Assembly (NCBI GenBank): GCA_036734025.1
Contig: DAIMZI010000002.1
Span: 148,243-212,242 of the forward strand
Length of the DNA stretch: 64,000 nt
From: DAIMZI01 sp036734025
GTDB taxonomy: Bacteria; Pseudomonadota; Alphaproteobacteria; Rhizobiales; Rhodomicrobiaceae
Direction: 5' to 3'
The notes below the pieces were generated by a model. It was not told the DNA's origin and searched no databases. It worked only from the letters and a program-made list of their open reading frames with translations. Of this stretch, positions 34,360-43,580 are shown piece by piece. Position numbers and translations under genes: made by a program. Within the stretch, counting starts at the first letter, position 1. Every line of letters starts with the position of its first letter.

Positions 34360-34434
34360 CAGCTTGGTCGTTTTCGCCCCCGATGGTACCTCTTGAGATG
34401 GGCGAACGATGGTGGTTGGGAGGTCGGCGGCTTC

Positions 34435-35067
34435 ATGCGAACCGCTGCAAGAATAGGTTTTGCGGCTGCGCTGGCTCTAAGCCTGAGCGCATGCGCTCTT
34501 GCGGGCATCGGCAGCACTGCGCCGCCCGCGACATATGATCTGGCCGCCCCCGCCGTGAGCAAGGCGCGCAGCGGCCCGACGCCTGTTCAGATCGTCGTCG
34601 TGACGCCCGCAGCCGTTCGCGCCATCGACACCGACCGCATCCTTGTCAGGCCTTCGGACGAACAGATCTCCTATTATTCCGGCGCGGTCTGGAGCGACAG
34701 GCTCCCGCGTCTGGTGCGCGCGCGGCTCGTTCAGGCGCTGGAAGACTCTGGCAGGTTTCGTGCGGTCGGCACAGAAGACGACAGCGTGACGAGCCCCTAT
34801 TCCGTGCAGACCTCCATTCTCGCCTTTGAACTGGCGGTCAATGGCGCTCCGGCGCTGGCCCGTGTGCGGATGTCGGTCAAGATCGTCGATGAAGCGAGCG
34901 GCACCGTTCTGGCAAATCGTCAGTTCGAAGCAAGCGAGAGCGCGGCCTCCGACGGAATTGCCGACGGCGTCAGGGCCCTGACCGGAGCTTTTCAGCAGGT
35001 GGCGCTTGAAATCGTCAACTGGGTCGGACGGCCGGAAAACCGTGCACGGGTAAGTGCTCGCTCATAA
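34435..35067 (+). CDS. ABC-type transport auxiliary lipoprotein (PqiC/YmbA-like)
   Basis: From the ATG at 34435 (GGAGG 14 bases upstream) the product is 210 residues with a lipoprotein signal (LALSLSACA, lipobox Cys near residue 20). The mature domain has the YDL...start, RPSDEQISYYSGAVWSDRLPRLVRARLVQALEDSGRF segment and a late VNWVGRP end, typical of the ABC_trans_aux family. Such lipoproteins sit on the inner leaflet of the outer membrane and complete MCE lipid-transport systems. It is the last gene of the mla operon. Its final 17 bases, including the stop, are duplicated directly downstream. Confidence 0.9.
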   Translation: MRTAARIGFAAALALSLSACALAGIGSTAPPATYDLAAPAVSKARSGPTPVQIVVVTPAAVRAIDTDRILVRPSDEQISYYSGAVWSDRLPRLVRARLVQALEDSGRFRAVGTEDDSVTSPYSVQTSILAFELAVNGAPALARVRMSVKIVDEASGTVLANRQFEASESAASDGIADGVRALTGAFQQVALEIVNWVGRPENRARVSARS

Positions 35068-35084
35068 TAAGTGCTCGCTTATAA
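35051..35084 (+). repeat. Tandem 17-base duplication across the lipoprotein gene stop codon
   Basis: Two adjacent copies of 17 bases, taagtgctcgctcataa and taagtgctcgcttataa, differ at one position. The first copy ends with the stop codon of the lipoprotein gene (35065-35067). The second lies entirely outside the gene. This resembles the larger stop-proximal array at 30135-30214. Confidence 0.85.
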
Positions 35085-35346
35085 ATTGGGTGTTTCGTCG
35101 CAACGCGAAGTGCAGCCGGTCGGCCGCAAGAACATAACCTGTTGAATGCAATTTAACGTGCTCTGAAGATCCGACGTGCCGTGAGCGGCGCGGACAATGC
35201 TTGCGTCTGGCTGAGCTTCAGGGCCCGCCACTTCCAGGCCCGCCACCTGCCCGGCGCCGGCATGCACCCCGCATATTGGGTCTGCTGAGTGCAGCGCGGC
35301 GATATGCTTCAGGCAACCACGCCGCAGCCCTTGCCGCGACGGCCGA

Positions 35347-38300
35347 TCAACCCAGACGGCCGCTCGCGTGGGCAAGCATCAGATAAATCCGTCCGGTGTC
35401 GGAGACAAGATAGTTCTGCAGCTTGTCGCTGTCGTTGCTGGCGTCCTTCAGGACTTTCTCGAAATCCGCCATGTACCTGTCCGCAATATGCCGGAAAGTG
35501 TCGTCGGTCTTGTACCGGCGCTGCACATTGTCGAATGTGCTCTGCCCCTGACGATTGTAAACGCCGCGATTGATCGCCGACCGGTCGCCGCGATTATAGC
35601 GCTTCCAGACCTGCGCCACCGTATCCTTGTCGGACGCAGCAGCGATATCGTTCATGTTGAAGTCAACCGGGCCGCTGGGGCGCTTGGATGCTTGGGCGCG
35701 CTCCGGCGCCGTGTTTTCCGGAACGAATTCGGGTGGGCGACCATAAGACTGGCCTTCATCGGCGCCAAGCATGTCATCGTCGGGATCCGACGCGCGCGCC
35801 AGCAGATCGCCCAGCGACCATTGCCCGGACTGGCCGGCAGTACCGCCATCGAACGGACCTGCTTCGGCAGTTGCCGGCACTTCACTCTGCGGTGCATCGA
35901 GCGATGAGGGATCGCCAAGGCGCCCCACCAGCCCAGTGGCGGCGCTGAAATCATCATCACCGTCCATCTCGGCTTCGTCTTCCCACGGCAGTTTGTATGC
36001 CGCGCGCGAAGCCGGTTTCGCGTCATGATCTTGTGACCATGCAAATTCATCACCCGTGGCCGGTGCATGGCGGGATTGTCTGTGCGGCGCGGCATAGGCG
36101 GCGCGTTCGCGGCGGGCCGGCTCCGCGGGCCGTGTTTCCTGGCGCGGGCGTTCCGGGCGCGCCGGCGACGCGGCCTGTTGCTTAGCCCGCACCTGAGGCG
36201 CACGCGCCTGGCGTGTGGCAGGCTCGCTGGTGGCAGCGCGGCTTAAATCCGTCCGGCCGATACTGCCGGAATGACGATGACGCCCAGCCAGATCGGTCAG
36301 CGAATCGAGCGCGACAAGCTGATCCTGCAAAGCCTTGCGCATCGCTGACGCGCTTTCGCGTGTGGTTTCGGGGATCGCCTTGGCGTGGCGGCGCAACTCC
36401 GAACTCGTCGATTCCAGTTCGAGCGAGGCGCGGCGGGTGGAGTCGCGAACCGTCTGCGATGTCTCCGAAAAGCGCGAGGTCAGATTGTTAAGCTGTTCGG
36501 CGATCTGATCAGACAAGGCGCCAAAACGCAGCTTCAGTTCCTCGATCGCTTCGAAGGTCTGGGCCTGGGTCTGGGTGCGCAACTTTTCGATCTCGCGCAC
36601 TGCGACCTGGCTCTTTTCAGCCGAGTCGTGTGCAAGAAGCTGGGTAACGTTACGCGCCCTCGTCTCGGCGCGCGAAAGTGAGTCTTCCAGCATGCCCGAA
36701 TAGCTGTGCATCATCTTGTCGAGCTCCATGGCCCGCGAGCTGATGCTCTGGATCAGTTTGCCCAGTTGCGCCTGCCTGCTCTCCATCATGCTGTCGACGC
36801 GCGTGTTGGAGACTTCCAGCGCCTTGGCCGATTTCATGATGACGGATCCCTGCTCCTCGAACCGCTTGGTGAGGCCGTGGATCTGGTTCAGCAGACCGCC
36901 GGACATCTGGCGCAGGGTCTCGGCCTGGGCCTCCAGCGCGTGCGAACTGACGGAGGTACGCTCGGCGAGTTCCTCCACGGCGCGCTCGATCGACTTGCCG
37001 CTCTGCGACACCGAACGCTCGATGATCGCGGACTGGTGGGCCAGCGACTGGTCCATGTTGCTGGCATGCTGTTCCAGGGTCTTGCGGATGCTGCCCGACT
37101 GGCGCGAAAGCGCCGATTCCAGAACCTTGGCACGCTCGATGATCGAGGCTTCGATACGTTCGGTGCCTGAGCCGAGAGCGGTCTGCAGATCCTTTGCGCG
37201 CTGCCCGAGAATGGCTTCCAGAGCCTGCGTCCGCTCGGCAATGGATGTGTCGATCGTGCGCGAATGGTCGGCAAGCACGGTCTGCAGCATCTTGGTGCGA
37301 TCATTGAGCGTGTTGTCGAGCGCAGCCGTCTTTTCGGTCAGGGCAGTTTCCAGCGCGTTCAGATTGCTCGCGGCATCCGTGATGATGCTGTTAAGTCGCT
37401 TCTGCTCGCCGCCGAGCCTGTCGAGAAGGGCAGGAATTTCCTGCGCCACGCGTTCACTCATCGTGATCACCGAATGTACCAGACTGTTGCTCTTGGCTGA
37501 AATTGCCGCAGAGGCCCTGTCTGAGGCCTGCTGAATGGCCGTTGTGACCTGGAGGCTCTGCTGGTGCATGGTGTCGACGGTCTTGGCGCTGTGGCGGGCC
37601 AACTGTTCGTTCACCAGCGCGCCGCGCTCGGCGAGTTTCTCATCGACCGCGGTGCCGGCCGCGGTCACGGCGGCCGTGATCTTCTGCGCGCGGTTGGCGA
37701 GAGTGTCGGACAGGCTGGAGCTTGCCTTGCTCAGCGACTGTGTCGCCTCCTCGCTCGCCGCTTCGATCTCGCGGCGGACTTCACCGCCGATGCCGCGCAA
37801 CGCTTCGGACACGCGGCTGCTATTGTTGGCCAGCGCCTCGCGCTCGCTTGCAAGCTCGTTGATGAGGCTGCGGATACGGTGATCGTTCTCGCTGTAGGAC
37901 CGCTCCAACGCCGTCACTTCATTGTGAACGAGCGCCTCCAGTTCACCGGCGCGCCCCAGCGCGCGCGAGATCGCATCGTTCATGGCCGCGACCTGGCGGC
38001 GCACCGTCTGGCCAAGCGAGGCGACCGACTGTTCGGCCATCTTGTCAGGCTCGGCGAGGCGCACGGCAACCTCGGTCATCGCCGATGACATCAAACGCAA
38101 TTCCTGCGCACGCCAGATCAGGAAGGCGAGGAACCAGAAGACCGCGATCGGCACCACGACACCGGCAAATGTGCCGATCATTATCGGATTGGCCAGCACA
38201 TCGACCATCGTCTGCATCTCGTCGCCGTGCTTCTGCATGACGGACCAGCCGACCAGAAGCCCAAGACCGAGCCAGACCGCGGAAACGATCCCGGCGAGGA

Positions 38301-38706
38301 TGAACGGCGAGCGCGAGGGGCGCTGATGCAGCGCATAGACCAGCCCGCCGATCGAGGGCAGGTCGTCATTTGCAGGAACACGCCCGCGCGCGGCGGCCAC
38401 CGGACCGCGGCGCATCGGCGCACCGCGTTGCTGGCCGCGCTCGTCACCGTGACCGCGCACATTGGGCTGCTGCGTGACCTGTACGCCGGCACTGACGCCG
38501 CGGTCGGCGCCGGATGGCGCAGCGGGGCGTTGCGGCGCCTTTGGCGCGGACGTCGCCGAAGCGGCCGCTCCCGGCTTTGCTGCCGGCTTGACGGATGCGC
38601 TATCCACGGTCTGGGTTCCGCTGTCTTTCGCACCCGCATCCGCGTCGCCGACCGGTTTGATGACATTCGCGCCGGTGCCGCGAGATTTTGACGGATTTTG
38701 AGCCAT
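35347..38706 (-). CDS. Large membrane-anchored hendecad coiled-coil protein, growth-pole-ring-like
   Basis: The 1,119-residue product has a disordered Ala/Pro/Arg-rich N-terminus (1-115), two transmembrane helices (about 134-154 and 172-198, after LVYALHQRPSRSPF), and a long helical region (about 200-810). Residues 333-431 and 453-584 are built of 11-residue repeats with hydrophobic residues at positions 4 and 11; the second block has twelve consecutive units (for example DNTLNDRTKML, DTSIAERTQAL, EASIIERAKVL). A basic/acidic low-complexity linker (815-1010) precedes a conserved-looking C-terminal domain (about 1013-1119, FNMNDIAAASDKDTVAQVWKRY). This layout resembles the apolipoprotein-like GPR/RgsE polar growth proteins of Rhizobiales, though those are about twice as long. 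Function is inferred only. Confidence 0.8.
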   Translation of the reverse strand: MAQNPSKSRGTGANVIKPVGDADAGAKDSGTQTVDSASVKPAAKPGAAASATSAPKAPQRPAAPSGADRGVSAGVQVTQQPNVRGHGDERGQQRGAPMRRGPVAAARGRVPANDDLPSIGGLVYALHQRPSRSPFILAGIVSAVWLGLGLLVGWSVMQKHGDEMQTMVDVLANPIMIGTFAGVVVPIAVFWFLAFLIWRAQELRLMSSAMTEVAVRLAEPDKMAEQSVASLGQTVRRQVAAMNDAISRALGRAGELEALVHNEVTALERSYSENDHRIRSLINELASEREALANNSSRVSEALRGIGGEVRREIEAASEEATQSLSKASSSLSDTLANRAQKITAAVTAAGTAVDEKLAERGALVNEQLARHSAKTVDTMHQQSLQVTTAIQQASDRASAAISAKSNSLVHSVITMSERVAQEIPALLDRLGGEQKRLNSIITDAASNLNALETALTEKTAALDNTLNDRTKMLQTVLADHSRTIDTSIAERTQALEAILGQRAKDLQTALGSGTERIEASIIERAKVLESALSRQSGSIRKTLEQHASNMDQSLAHQSAIIERSVSQSGKSIERAVEELAERTSVSSHALEAQAETLRQMSGGLLNQIHGLTKRFEEQGSVIMKSAKALEVSNTRVDSMMESRQAQLGKLIQSISSRAMELDKMMHSYSGMLEDSLSRAETRARNVTQLLAHDSAEKSQVAVREIEKLRTQTQAQTFEAIEELKLRFGALSDQIAEQLNNLTSRFSETSQTVRDSTRRASLELESTSSELRRHAKAIPETTRESASAMRKALQDQLVALDSLTDLAGRHRHSGSIGRTDLSRAATSEPATRQARAPQVRAKQQAASPARPERPRQETRPAEPARRERAAYAAPHRQSRHAPATGDEFAWSQDHDAKPASRAAYKLPWEDEAEMDGDDDFSAATGLVGRLGDPSSLDAPQSEVPATAEAGPFDGGTAGQSGQWSLGDLLARASDPDDDMLGADEGQSYGRPPEFVPENTAPERAQASKRPSGPVDFNMNDIAAASDKDTVAQVWKRYNRGDRSAINRGVYNRQGQSTFDNVQRRYKTDDTFRHIADRYMADFEKVLKDASNDSDKLQNYLVSDTGRIYLMLAHASGRLG

Positions 38707-39241
38707 TTAAGGGTCCATCCAAATGCTGCGATATGATCGCCGAAGGAGCGAGTTTGTCGCCCTGGGAGGCAGGGCAGCAATGCGCAACCGGCTCACCCGC
38801 CATGTGACGCCGAGACTTTAGCACCGCTTATCAAGACAAGACAAACGCCCCGCACGCTCAATCGCCCGAATTCAACATTATACTTCCCTGATGCGTCAAT
38901 GCATCAGCACTTCTCCCCAGCTATATCAGGCATATCGCGAAACTGGGGCTAAAAAAAGAAGCGTAAATGAGGTGATAGGCGTGATCGGATCGTCGAAGGG
39001 GCGAATCACCGGCCGGTCGCACCTGCCCGTGCAAGGGGCTGCCACCACCGGCGCGATTTGCGGCGCGTTCACGTCAATGTGGCCGATACTGCGCTTGGCA
39101 AGCCGCGGCAATTCGGCTTATAGAAACACTCGGTTTTTTTGGGGCCTATTATATTGCGCGCCATAATCGCGGCAAAGCCGGCACCGTGTCATGCATGCGG
39201 CGCCCCATTCAGATGATGCCTCACCCGGAGCAGCCTTCAAC
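38707..39241. other. Intergenic region of 535 bases between divergent genes
   Basis: No supported gene. It must hold promoters for the leftward hendecad protein and the rightward ferredoxin. A perfect dyad CTGATGC-N6-GCATCAG lies at 38888-38907. A promoter-like pair lies at 39095-39124 (separate entry). A run of seven T occurs at 39134-39140. A short frame of 91 codons at 38891-39166 has no recognisable features. Confidence 0.5.
39095..39124 (+). promoter_or_regulatory. Candidate sigma-70-type promoter for the ferredoxin gene
   Basis: TTGGCA (39095-39100) and TATAGA (39119-39124) are separated by 18 bases. A transcript starting near 39131 would have a leader of about 110 bases before the ferredoxin ATG at 39242. 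Confidence 0.4.
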
Positions 39242-39562
39242 ATGCCAAAGCTGATATTCATCCAACATGATGGCACGCGCCACGAGGTCGATGCGCAGGT
39301 AGGCCAGACAGCCATGGAGGCGGCAATCGCCAACATGGTGCCCGGCATTGTCGCGGAATGTGGCGGCGCATGTTCGTGCGCGACATGCCATGTCTATGTC
39401 GATGAGACATGGACCGGGCGCACCGGCTCGCCATCCGAAATGGAAGAAGACATGCTCGACTTTGCCTTTGACGTGCGTCCGACCAGCCGGCTGAGCTGCC
39501 AGATCCGCATTCGCGAGGAACTGGATGGGCTTGTACTGGGCATTCCCGAACAACAAGTCTGA
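39242..39562 (+). CDS. 2Fe-2S ferredoxin, adrenodoxin type
   Basis: The 106-residue product from the ATG at 39242 has four cluster cysteines at about 40, 46, 49 and 86 (C-x5-C-x2-C and the later LSC), plus a fifth Cys at 44, as in adrenodoxin-type ferredoxins of alphaproteobacteria. The EMEEDMLDFAFDVRPTSRLSCQI segment matches that family. It carries single electrons in the cytoplasm, for example to P450s or Fe-S cluster assembly. A GGAG lies upstream; a start at 39191 is possible but less likely. It lies 69 bases before a ferredoxin reductase gene, its probable partner. Confidence 0.93.
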   Translation: MPKLIFIQHDGTRHEVDAQVGQTAMEAAIANMVPGIVAECGGACSCATCHVYVDETWTGRTGSPSEMEEDMLDFAFDVRPTSRLSCQIRIREELDGLVLGIPEQQV

Positions 39563-39631
39563 TGCGAAACGATAAGCGGCACGCCCGGATCCGCAGCGTC
39601 GCGGGCGCGACAGGAAGATAACGGAACCATC

Positions 39632-40681
39632 ATGTCTGAAAGCAATGGCGGCGCGATCCGCACTGATGCCATCATCATTGGCGCCGGGCCGGTTGGCCTG
39701 TTCGCTGTCTTTGAACTTGGCCTGCTCGACATCAAGGCGCATCTGATCGACATTCTCGACCGGCCCGGCGGCCAATGCACCGAGCTTTACCCGGAAAAAC
39801 CGATTTACGACATCCCAGCGCTGCCCGTGGTCACAGGCCAGGAACTGACCGACCGGCTGATGGAGCAGATCAAGCCGTTCGATCCAGTGTTTCATTTCAA
39901 CCAGCGCGCCGACGTGCTGGAAGAAAAGCCGGATGGCGGTTTCGTCGTGACGACCGATGCGGGCACCGTGATCGAAGCACGGGTGGTGATCGTCGCGGCT
40001 GGCGGCGGCTCGTTCACGCCCAAGCGCCCGCCTTTGCCCGGCATCGCCGATTATGAGGGCAAATCGGTCTTCTATGCAGTTCGCCGCATGGAGGATTTCC
40101 GCGGCCACGACATTGTCATTGTCGGCGGCGGCGACAGTGCGCTCGACTGGACGCTTAATCTACAGCCAATCGCGCGCAGCCTGTCGCTCGTTCACCGGCG
40201 CGACAAGTTCCGCGCGGCGCCTGACTCGGTAAACAAGATGCTGGCGCTTGCCGAGCGTGGCGACATCGGCTTTCACGTGGGGCAGGTCAGCGCGCTTCGC
40301 GGCGCGGACGGCATGCTGAGCGCGGTCGAGTTCAACGGCGTGCGCGACGGCGTGGACGGCGCCCACATCCTGCCCTGCACGCGCATGCTGCCATTCTTCG
40401 GGCTGACCATGAAGCTGGGGCCGGTCGAGGATTGGGGTCTGGAGCTTGCCGACAACCTCATCGTTGTCGACACCAGCAAGTTCGAAAGCTCGGTTCCCGG
40501 CATTTTCGCCATTGGCGATATCAATACCTATCCCGGGAAGCTGAAGCTCATTTTGTCGGGCTTTCATGAAGCCGCTTTGATGGCGCAGCAGGCGCACCGC
40601 TACATTTATCCCGACAAGCGTCTGGTGTTTCAGTACACCACGTCCTCATCGAGCCTGCAGCAGAAGCTGGGCGTGCGCTGA
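39632..40681 (+). CDS. Ferredoxin--NADP+ reductase, thioredoxin-reductase-like type
   Basis: The 349-residue product has an FAD-binding Rossmann motif (IIIGAGPVGLFAVFEL), RPGGQCTELYPEKPIYDIP, a central NADPH-binding motif (IVIVGGGDSALDW) and the C-terminal FAD motif (GIFAIGDINTYPGKLKLILSGFHEAALMA). It lacks the redox CxxC of thioredoxin reductase, consistent with the YumC-like ferredoxin-NADP+ reductase family, and has the C-terminal extension with VFQYTTSSSSLQQKLGV. It should move electrons between NADPH and the ferredoxin encoded just upstream. GGAAG precedes the ATG by 14 bases. Confidence 0.94.
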   Translation: MSESNGGAIRTDAIIIGAGPVGLFAVFELGLLDIKAHLIDILDRPGGQCTELYPEKPIYDIPALPVVTGQELTDRLMEQIKPFDPVFHFNQRADVLEEKPDGGFVVTTDAGTVIEARVVIVAAGGGSFTPKRPPLPGIADYEGKSVFYAVRRMEDFRGHDIVIVGGGDSALDWTLNLQPIARSLSLVHRRDKFRAAPDSVNKMLALAERGDIGFHVGQVSALRGADGMLSAVEFNGVRDGVDGAHILPCTRMLPFFGLTMKLGPVEDWGLELADNLIVVDTSKFESSVPGIFAIGDINTYPGKLKLILSGFHEAALMAQQAHRYIYPDKRLVFQYTTSSSSLQQKLGVR

Positions 40682-40692
40682 AGGCGGCGCGC

Positions 40693-41640
40693 TCAAGTCA
40701 GGCGGACGGCGCGCACCCACCAGGCCGACCGGGCGGCGCTCAGACTTGCAGCGCAAGCCATTGCTTGCGCCTGCGTGGCGAACAGCCCGTAGCAGGTCGG
40801 ACCGCTGCCGGAAAGCCGGGCGAGCGCGCAGTCCGCAAAGACCGACAGGTCGCGCAATATCTCGTCGATCGCGTCGTCAAGCCCGCGTGCCGGAGGCTCC
40901 AGGTCGTTCGGATGGGCATGCAGATAGGCGATCAACTCGCCGGTGGTGGCGAACGGCCCCGGAGCCGGCGCAGGTGCAGGGGTCGCGCTCAGCGGTGCGG
41001 CGCCAAGCGCGGCGAAGACATCGCGCGTGGCCAGCCGTGTGCCCGGATTGACCAGCACGGCATGAAGCGGGGGCAGCGGCGCAACCGCCTGCACCTGTTC
41101 CCCGATGCCTGTCATCCACGCCGCCTGTCCCAACAGGCACACAGGCACATCTGCGCCCAGGCGCGCCGCACCCCCCGGCATCTGTTGCGCGTTCATGCCC
41201 GGATGCGCCCTCATCAGCAGGCGCAGGGCCGCTGCGGCATCCGATGAGCCGCCGCCAAGGCCCGCGGCGACAGGAATGTTCTTGATCAACTGGAACCGCC
41301 CGGCGCGGGCGCTGGTATTGGCGCTCAGGAATTGCCGGGCTGCCTTGAGGATCAGGTTATCGGGATCGGCATCGATTGCCGGGGAGAACGGCCCTTCGAT
41401 GCTGAGCGCCGGGCCATCTCGCGCATTCATGTCGAGCGAGACGATGTCGCCGAAATCGGCGAAGGCGACCAGGCTTTGCAGCTCGTGATAGCCATCGCCT
41501 CGCTGGCCCAGAATTTCCAGGCTCAGATTGATCTTGGCGGGCGCGAGTTCGCTGTCAGGTGCAGCCGCCGTGCGGGCACTCGTTGCGTCATGGTCTGCCG
41601 GAATATCCGCCACGCAACCGCGCCCCGTGCGGGCGATCAT
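40693..41640 (-). CDS. ispE: 4-diphosphocytidyl-2-C-methyl-D-erythritol kinase
   Basis: The 315-residue product is a GHMP kinase with APAKINLSLEILGQRGDGYHEL (substrate-binding Lys and Asp region), the ATP loop IPVAAGLGGGSSDAAAALR, and the late LSGSGPTCYGLF. It phosphorylates CDP-methylerythritol in the non-mevalonate isoprenoid pathway. About 30 N-terminal residues precede the usual start; the ATG at 41640 overlaps the stop of the upstream TPR gene (ATGA), so I keep it. The pairing with a TPR gene is common in alphaproteobacteria. Confidence 0.95.
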   Translation of the reverse strand: MIARTGRGCVADIPADHDATSARTAAAPDSELAPAKINLSLEILGQRGDGYHELQSLVAFADFGDIVSLDMNARDGPALSIEGPFSPAIDADPDNLILKAARQFLSANTSARAGRFQLIKNIPVAAGLGGGSSDAAAALRLLMRAHPGMNAQQMPGGAARLGADVPVCLLGQAAWMTGIGEQVQAVAPLPPLHAVLVNPGTRLATRDVFAALGAAPLSATPAPAPAPGPFATTGELIAYLHAHPNDLEPPARGLDDAIDEILRDLSVFADCALARLSGSGPTCYGLFATQAQAMACAASLSAARSAWWVRAVRLT

Positions 41641-43490
41641 TGCGCGGGCGCTGGAGGGGCGATCACATCGCCGCTGCGCGCAGCGCGCGTCCCGGCCGGC
41701 TCAAGACCATTCTCCAGCTTCGCCCTGATGCGCGTTTCGTCTTCCGGCTCCGGGCTGAGGCTCAGAGCCTGCGACCATTGATATTTCGCCTCCAGCCGCC
41801 GGCCAACCTGCCAATAGGCATCGCCGAGGTGATCGTTGAGCACGGGATCTTCGGGACGCAGCTCAACAGCGCGGTCAAGCTGTTTGACGGCGTTCTCATA
41901 ATCGCCCATGCGATAGTAGGCCCAGCCGAGACTGTCGACATAATAGCCATTGTCGGGATCAAGCTTCACGGCCTTGCGGATAAGCTCCATGGCCGCCTCG
42001 ACGTGCATGTTCTGATCGACCCAGGAATAGCCGAGATAGTTCAACACCGACGGTTCATCCGGGTTCAGCTCCAGCGCGCGCTTGAGATCAGCTTCCGCCT
42101 TTGGCCATTCCTTGATGCGCTCATAACAGATGCCGCGCGCATAGAAATAGATCCAGTCTTCGGGGGCGGGCTCGCCGACAAGCTCGATGGCGCGCGTATA
42201 ATAAGTCGCGGCCCTTGCATATTCCTTCTGGTCGCGAAGTATGTTGCCCGTCGCCTGCAGAAGCCTCGGCTCGTCTGGATATTGCGCGCTGAGCGCTTCC
42301 AGCCGGCTGATAGCCTCATCGGACCGCTTCAGTGCGCTGAGCAGGAACGAGCTGCGCAGATAGGCGTCGAGCCACAGCGATGAGGACTCGCGCACCCGCT
42401 GATATGAAGCGAGCGCGGACTCCAGCCGCCCCGAGGCTGTTTCGACCTCGCCAAGAAGATAATGCGCATGGTCGTGCTCAGGGCTGAGGACGCGCACGAT
42501 GTTCAGATAAATCCGTGCAACATCATTGATGCGGTTTCCCGCGAGCACGCCGCCAATGCCGAAATAGACCTCGGCAAGTCCCTGCTTCGGTGTCTGCACC
42601 AGCAGATCGGGTCTCGCGCCAGCAAGGACCTCCTGCTCAAGATCGGTCATGCTGGTCTTGGATCGCCCCTCCGTGAACGGCGCAAGCAGGGTCCGCGCCA
42701 GCTTGTCATTGCCCCAATGCGCCGCGTGTCGGGCATAGGCCTGCACCAGGCGCCGGTTGTCGGAGTGCATCTTGAAGGCCAGCCCGTAATTGGTCAGCGC
42801 AAGCTGCTGATCGCCGGTCAGGTCGGCCATCAGGCCGGTGTGCAGATGCTGGAAATATTGCGAGCGGTCGGCTTCGTTCGGCTGACCGAGTATGCCGAAG
42901 GCCGCGCTGGTCTTGCCACGTGCAAATTCGGTCCAGGCGCGCGACATGGCGCTGGTCAGATCGATCACGGGATTGTCACCGACGATCCGGAAATAGATAT
43001 CGGCCTGGCGGAAATCGCCCCGGCCGAATGCATCGACACCGAGCAGAAGATAAGCTAGCGCAAAATCGCCCGGGCCAGCCTGAATGACGCGGCGCGCAAG
43101 CTGGGTCGCGGTTTCCAGCCGCCCGGCGCTCAGCTCGAGTTGAAAGGCTTCGACAAGGATCGACTGATTGTCGGGATCGCGTTCCAGCGCGCGCCGATAA
43201 TATTCAGCGGCGACTTCAAGTTTCTGGTCCTCGCGCGCCAGGCGCCCGGCGAGATAGCTGCCAAGCAGCGAGTAGCTGTCGGCAAGCGGCTGCGCCGCCT
43301 CGGGCTTGCCGCCATCGCGCGCCTGCAACTCCGGCGCGCCGGCGCAGGCGGCCGCGGCAACGACGGTGATCGTCAGCAGTCTTGCCAAGCCAGACCGGCC
43401 AAAGAAGCTCCGGGCTGCTTTTGGCAACGCCAACAGGATTTTCAGGGAAATGGGTGGCAGACATGAGCGTTGATTGCGCAAGGCCAGCAA
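41637..43490 (-). CDS. TPR-repeat protein, probably periplasmic
   Basis: The 617-residue product has an N-terminal hydrophobic segment (LARLLTITVVAAAACAG, about 36-52) that may be a signal anchor or lipoprotein signal, then tetratricopeptide repeats to about residue 585. Clear repeats include AAEYYRRALERDPDN, AEADLKRALELNPDEPSVLNYLGYS, AMELIRKAVKLDPDNGYYVDSLGWAYYRMGDYENAVKQLDRAVELRPEDP. The C-terminus is Pro/Ala rich. It probably scaffolds an envelope complex. It lies directly upstream of, and overlaps, ispE. The start could be later than 43490 because the first 35 residues are basic and poorly constrained. Confidence 0.87.
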   Translation of the reverse strand: MLALRNQRSCLPPISLKILLALPKAARSFFGRSGLARLLTITVVAAAACAGAPELQARDGGKPEAAQPLADSYSLLGSYLAGRLAREDQKLEVAAEYYRRALERDPDNQSILVEAFQLELSAGRLETATQLARRVIQAGPGDFALAYLLLGVDAFGRGDFRQADIYFRIVGDNPVIDLTSAMSRAWTEFARGKTSAAFGILGQPNEADRSQYFQHLHTGLMADLTGDQQLALTNYGLAFKMHSDNRRLVQAYARHAAHWGNDKLARTLLAPFTEGRSKTSMTDLEQEVLAGARPDLLVQTPKQGLAEVYFGIGGVLAGNRINDVARIYLNIVRVLSPEHDHAHYLLGEVETASGRLESALASYQRVRESSSLWLDAYLRSSFLLSALKRSDEAISRLEALSAQYPDEPRLLQATGNILRDQKEYARAATYYTRAIELVGEPAPEDWIYFYARGICYERIKEWPKAEADLKRALELNPDEPSVLNYLGYSWVDQNMHVEAAMELIRKAVKLDPDNGYYVDSLGWAYYRMGDYENAVKQLDRAVELRPEDPVLNDHLGDAYWQVGRRLEAKYQWSQALSLSPEPEDETRIRAKLENGLEPAGTRAARSGDVIAPPAPAQ

Positions 43491-43580
43491 TTTTTACCTC
43501 GTCATTCCATTGCCGCCGCGCCGATAAACGCAGCGTGTACCTGTATTACTCTATCATTCTTGCACCGTGCCGAGCCAGTC

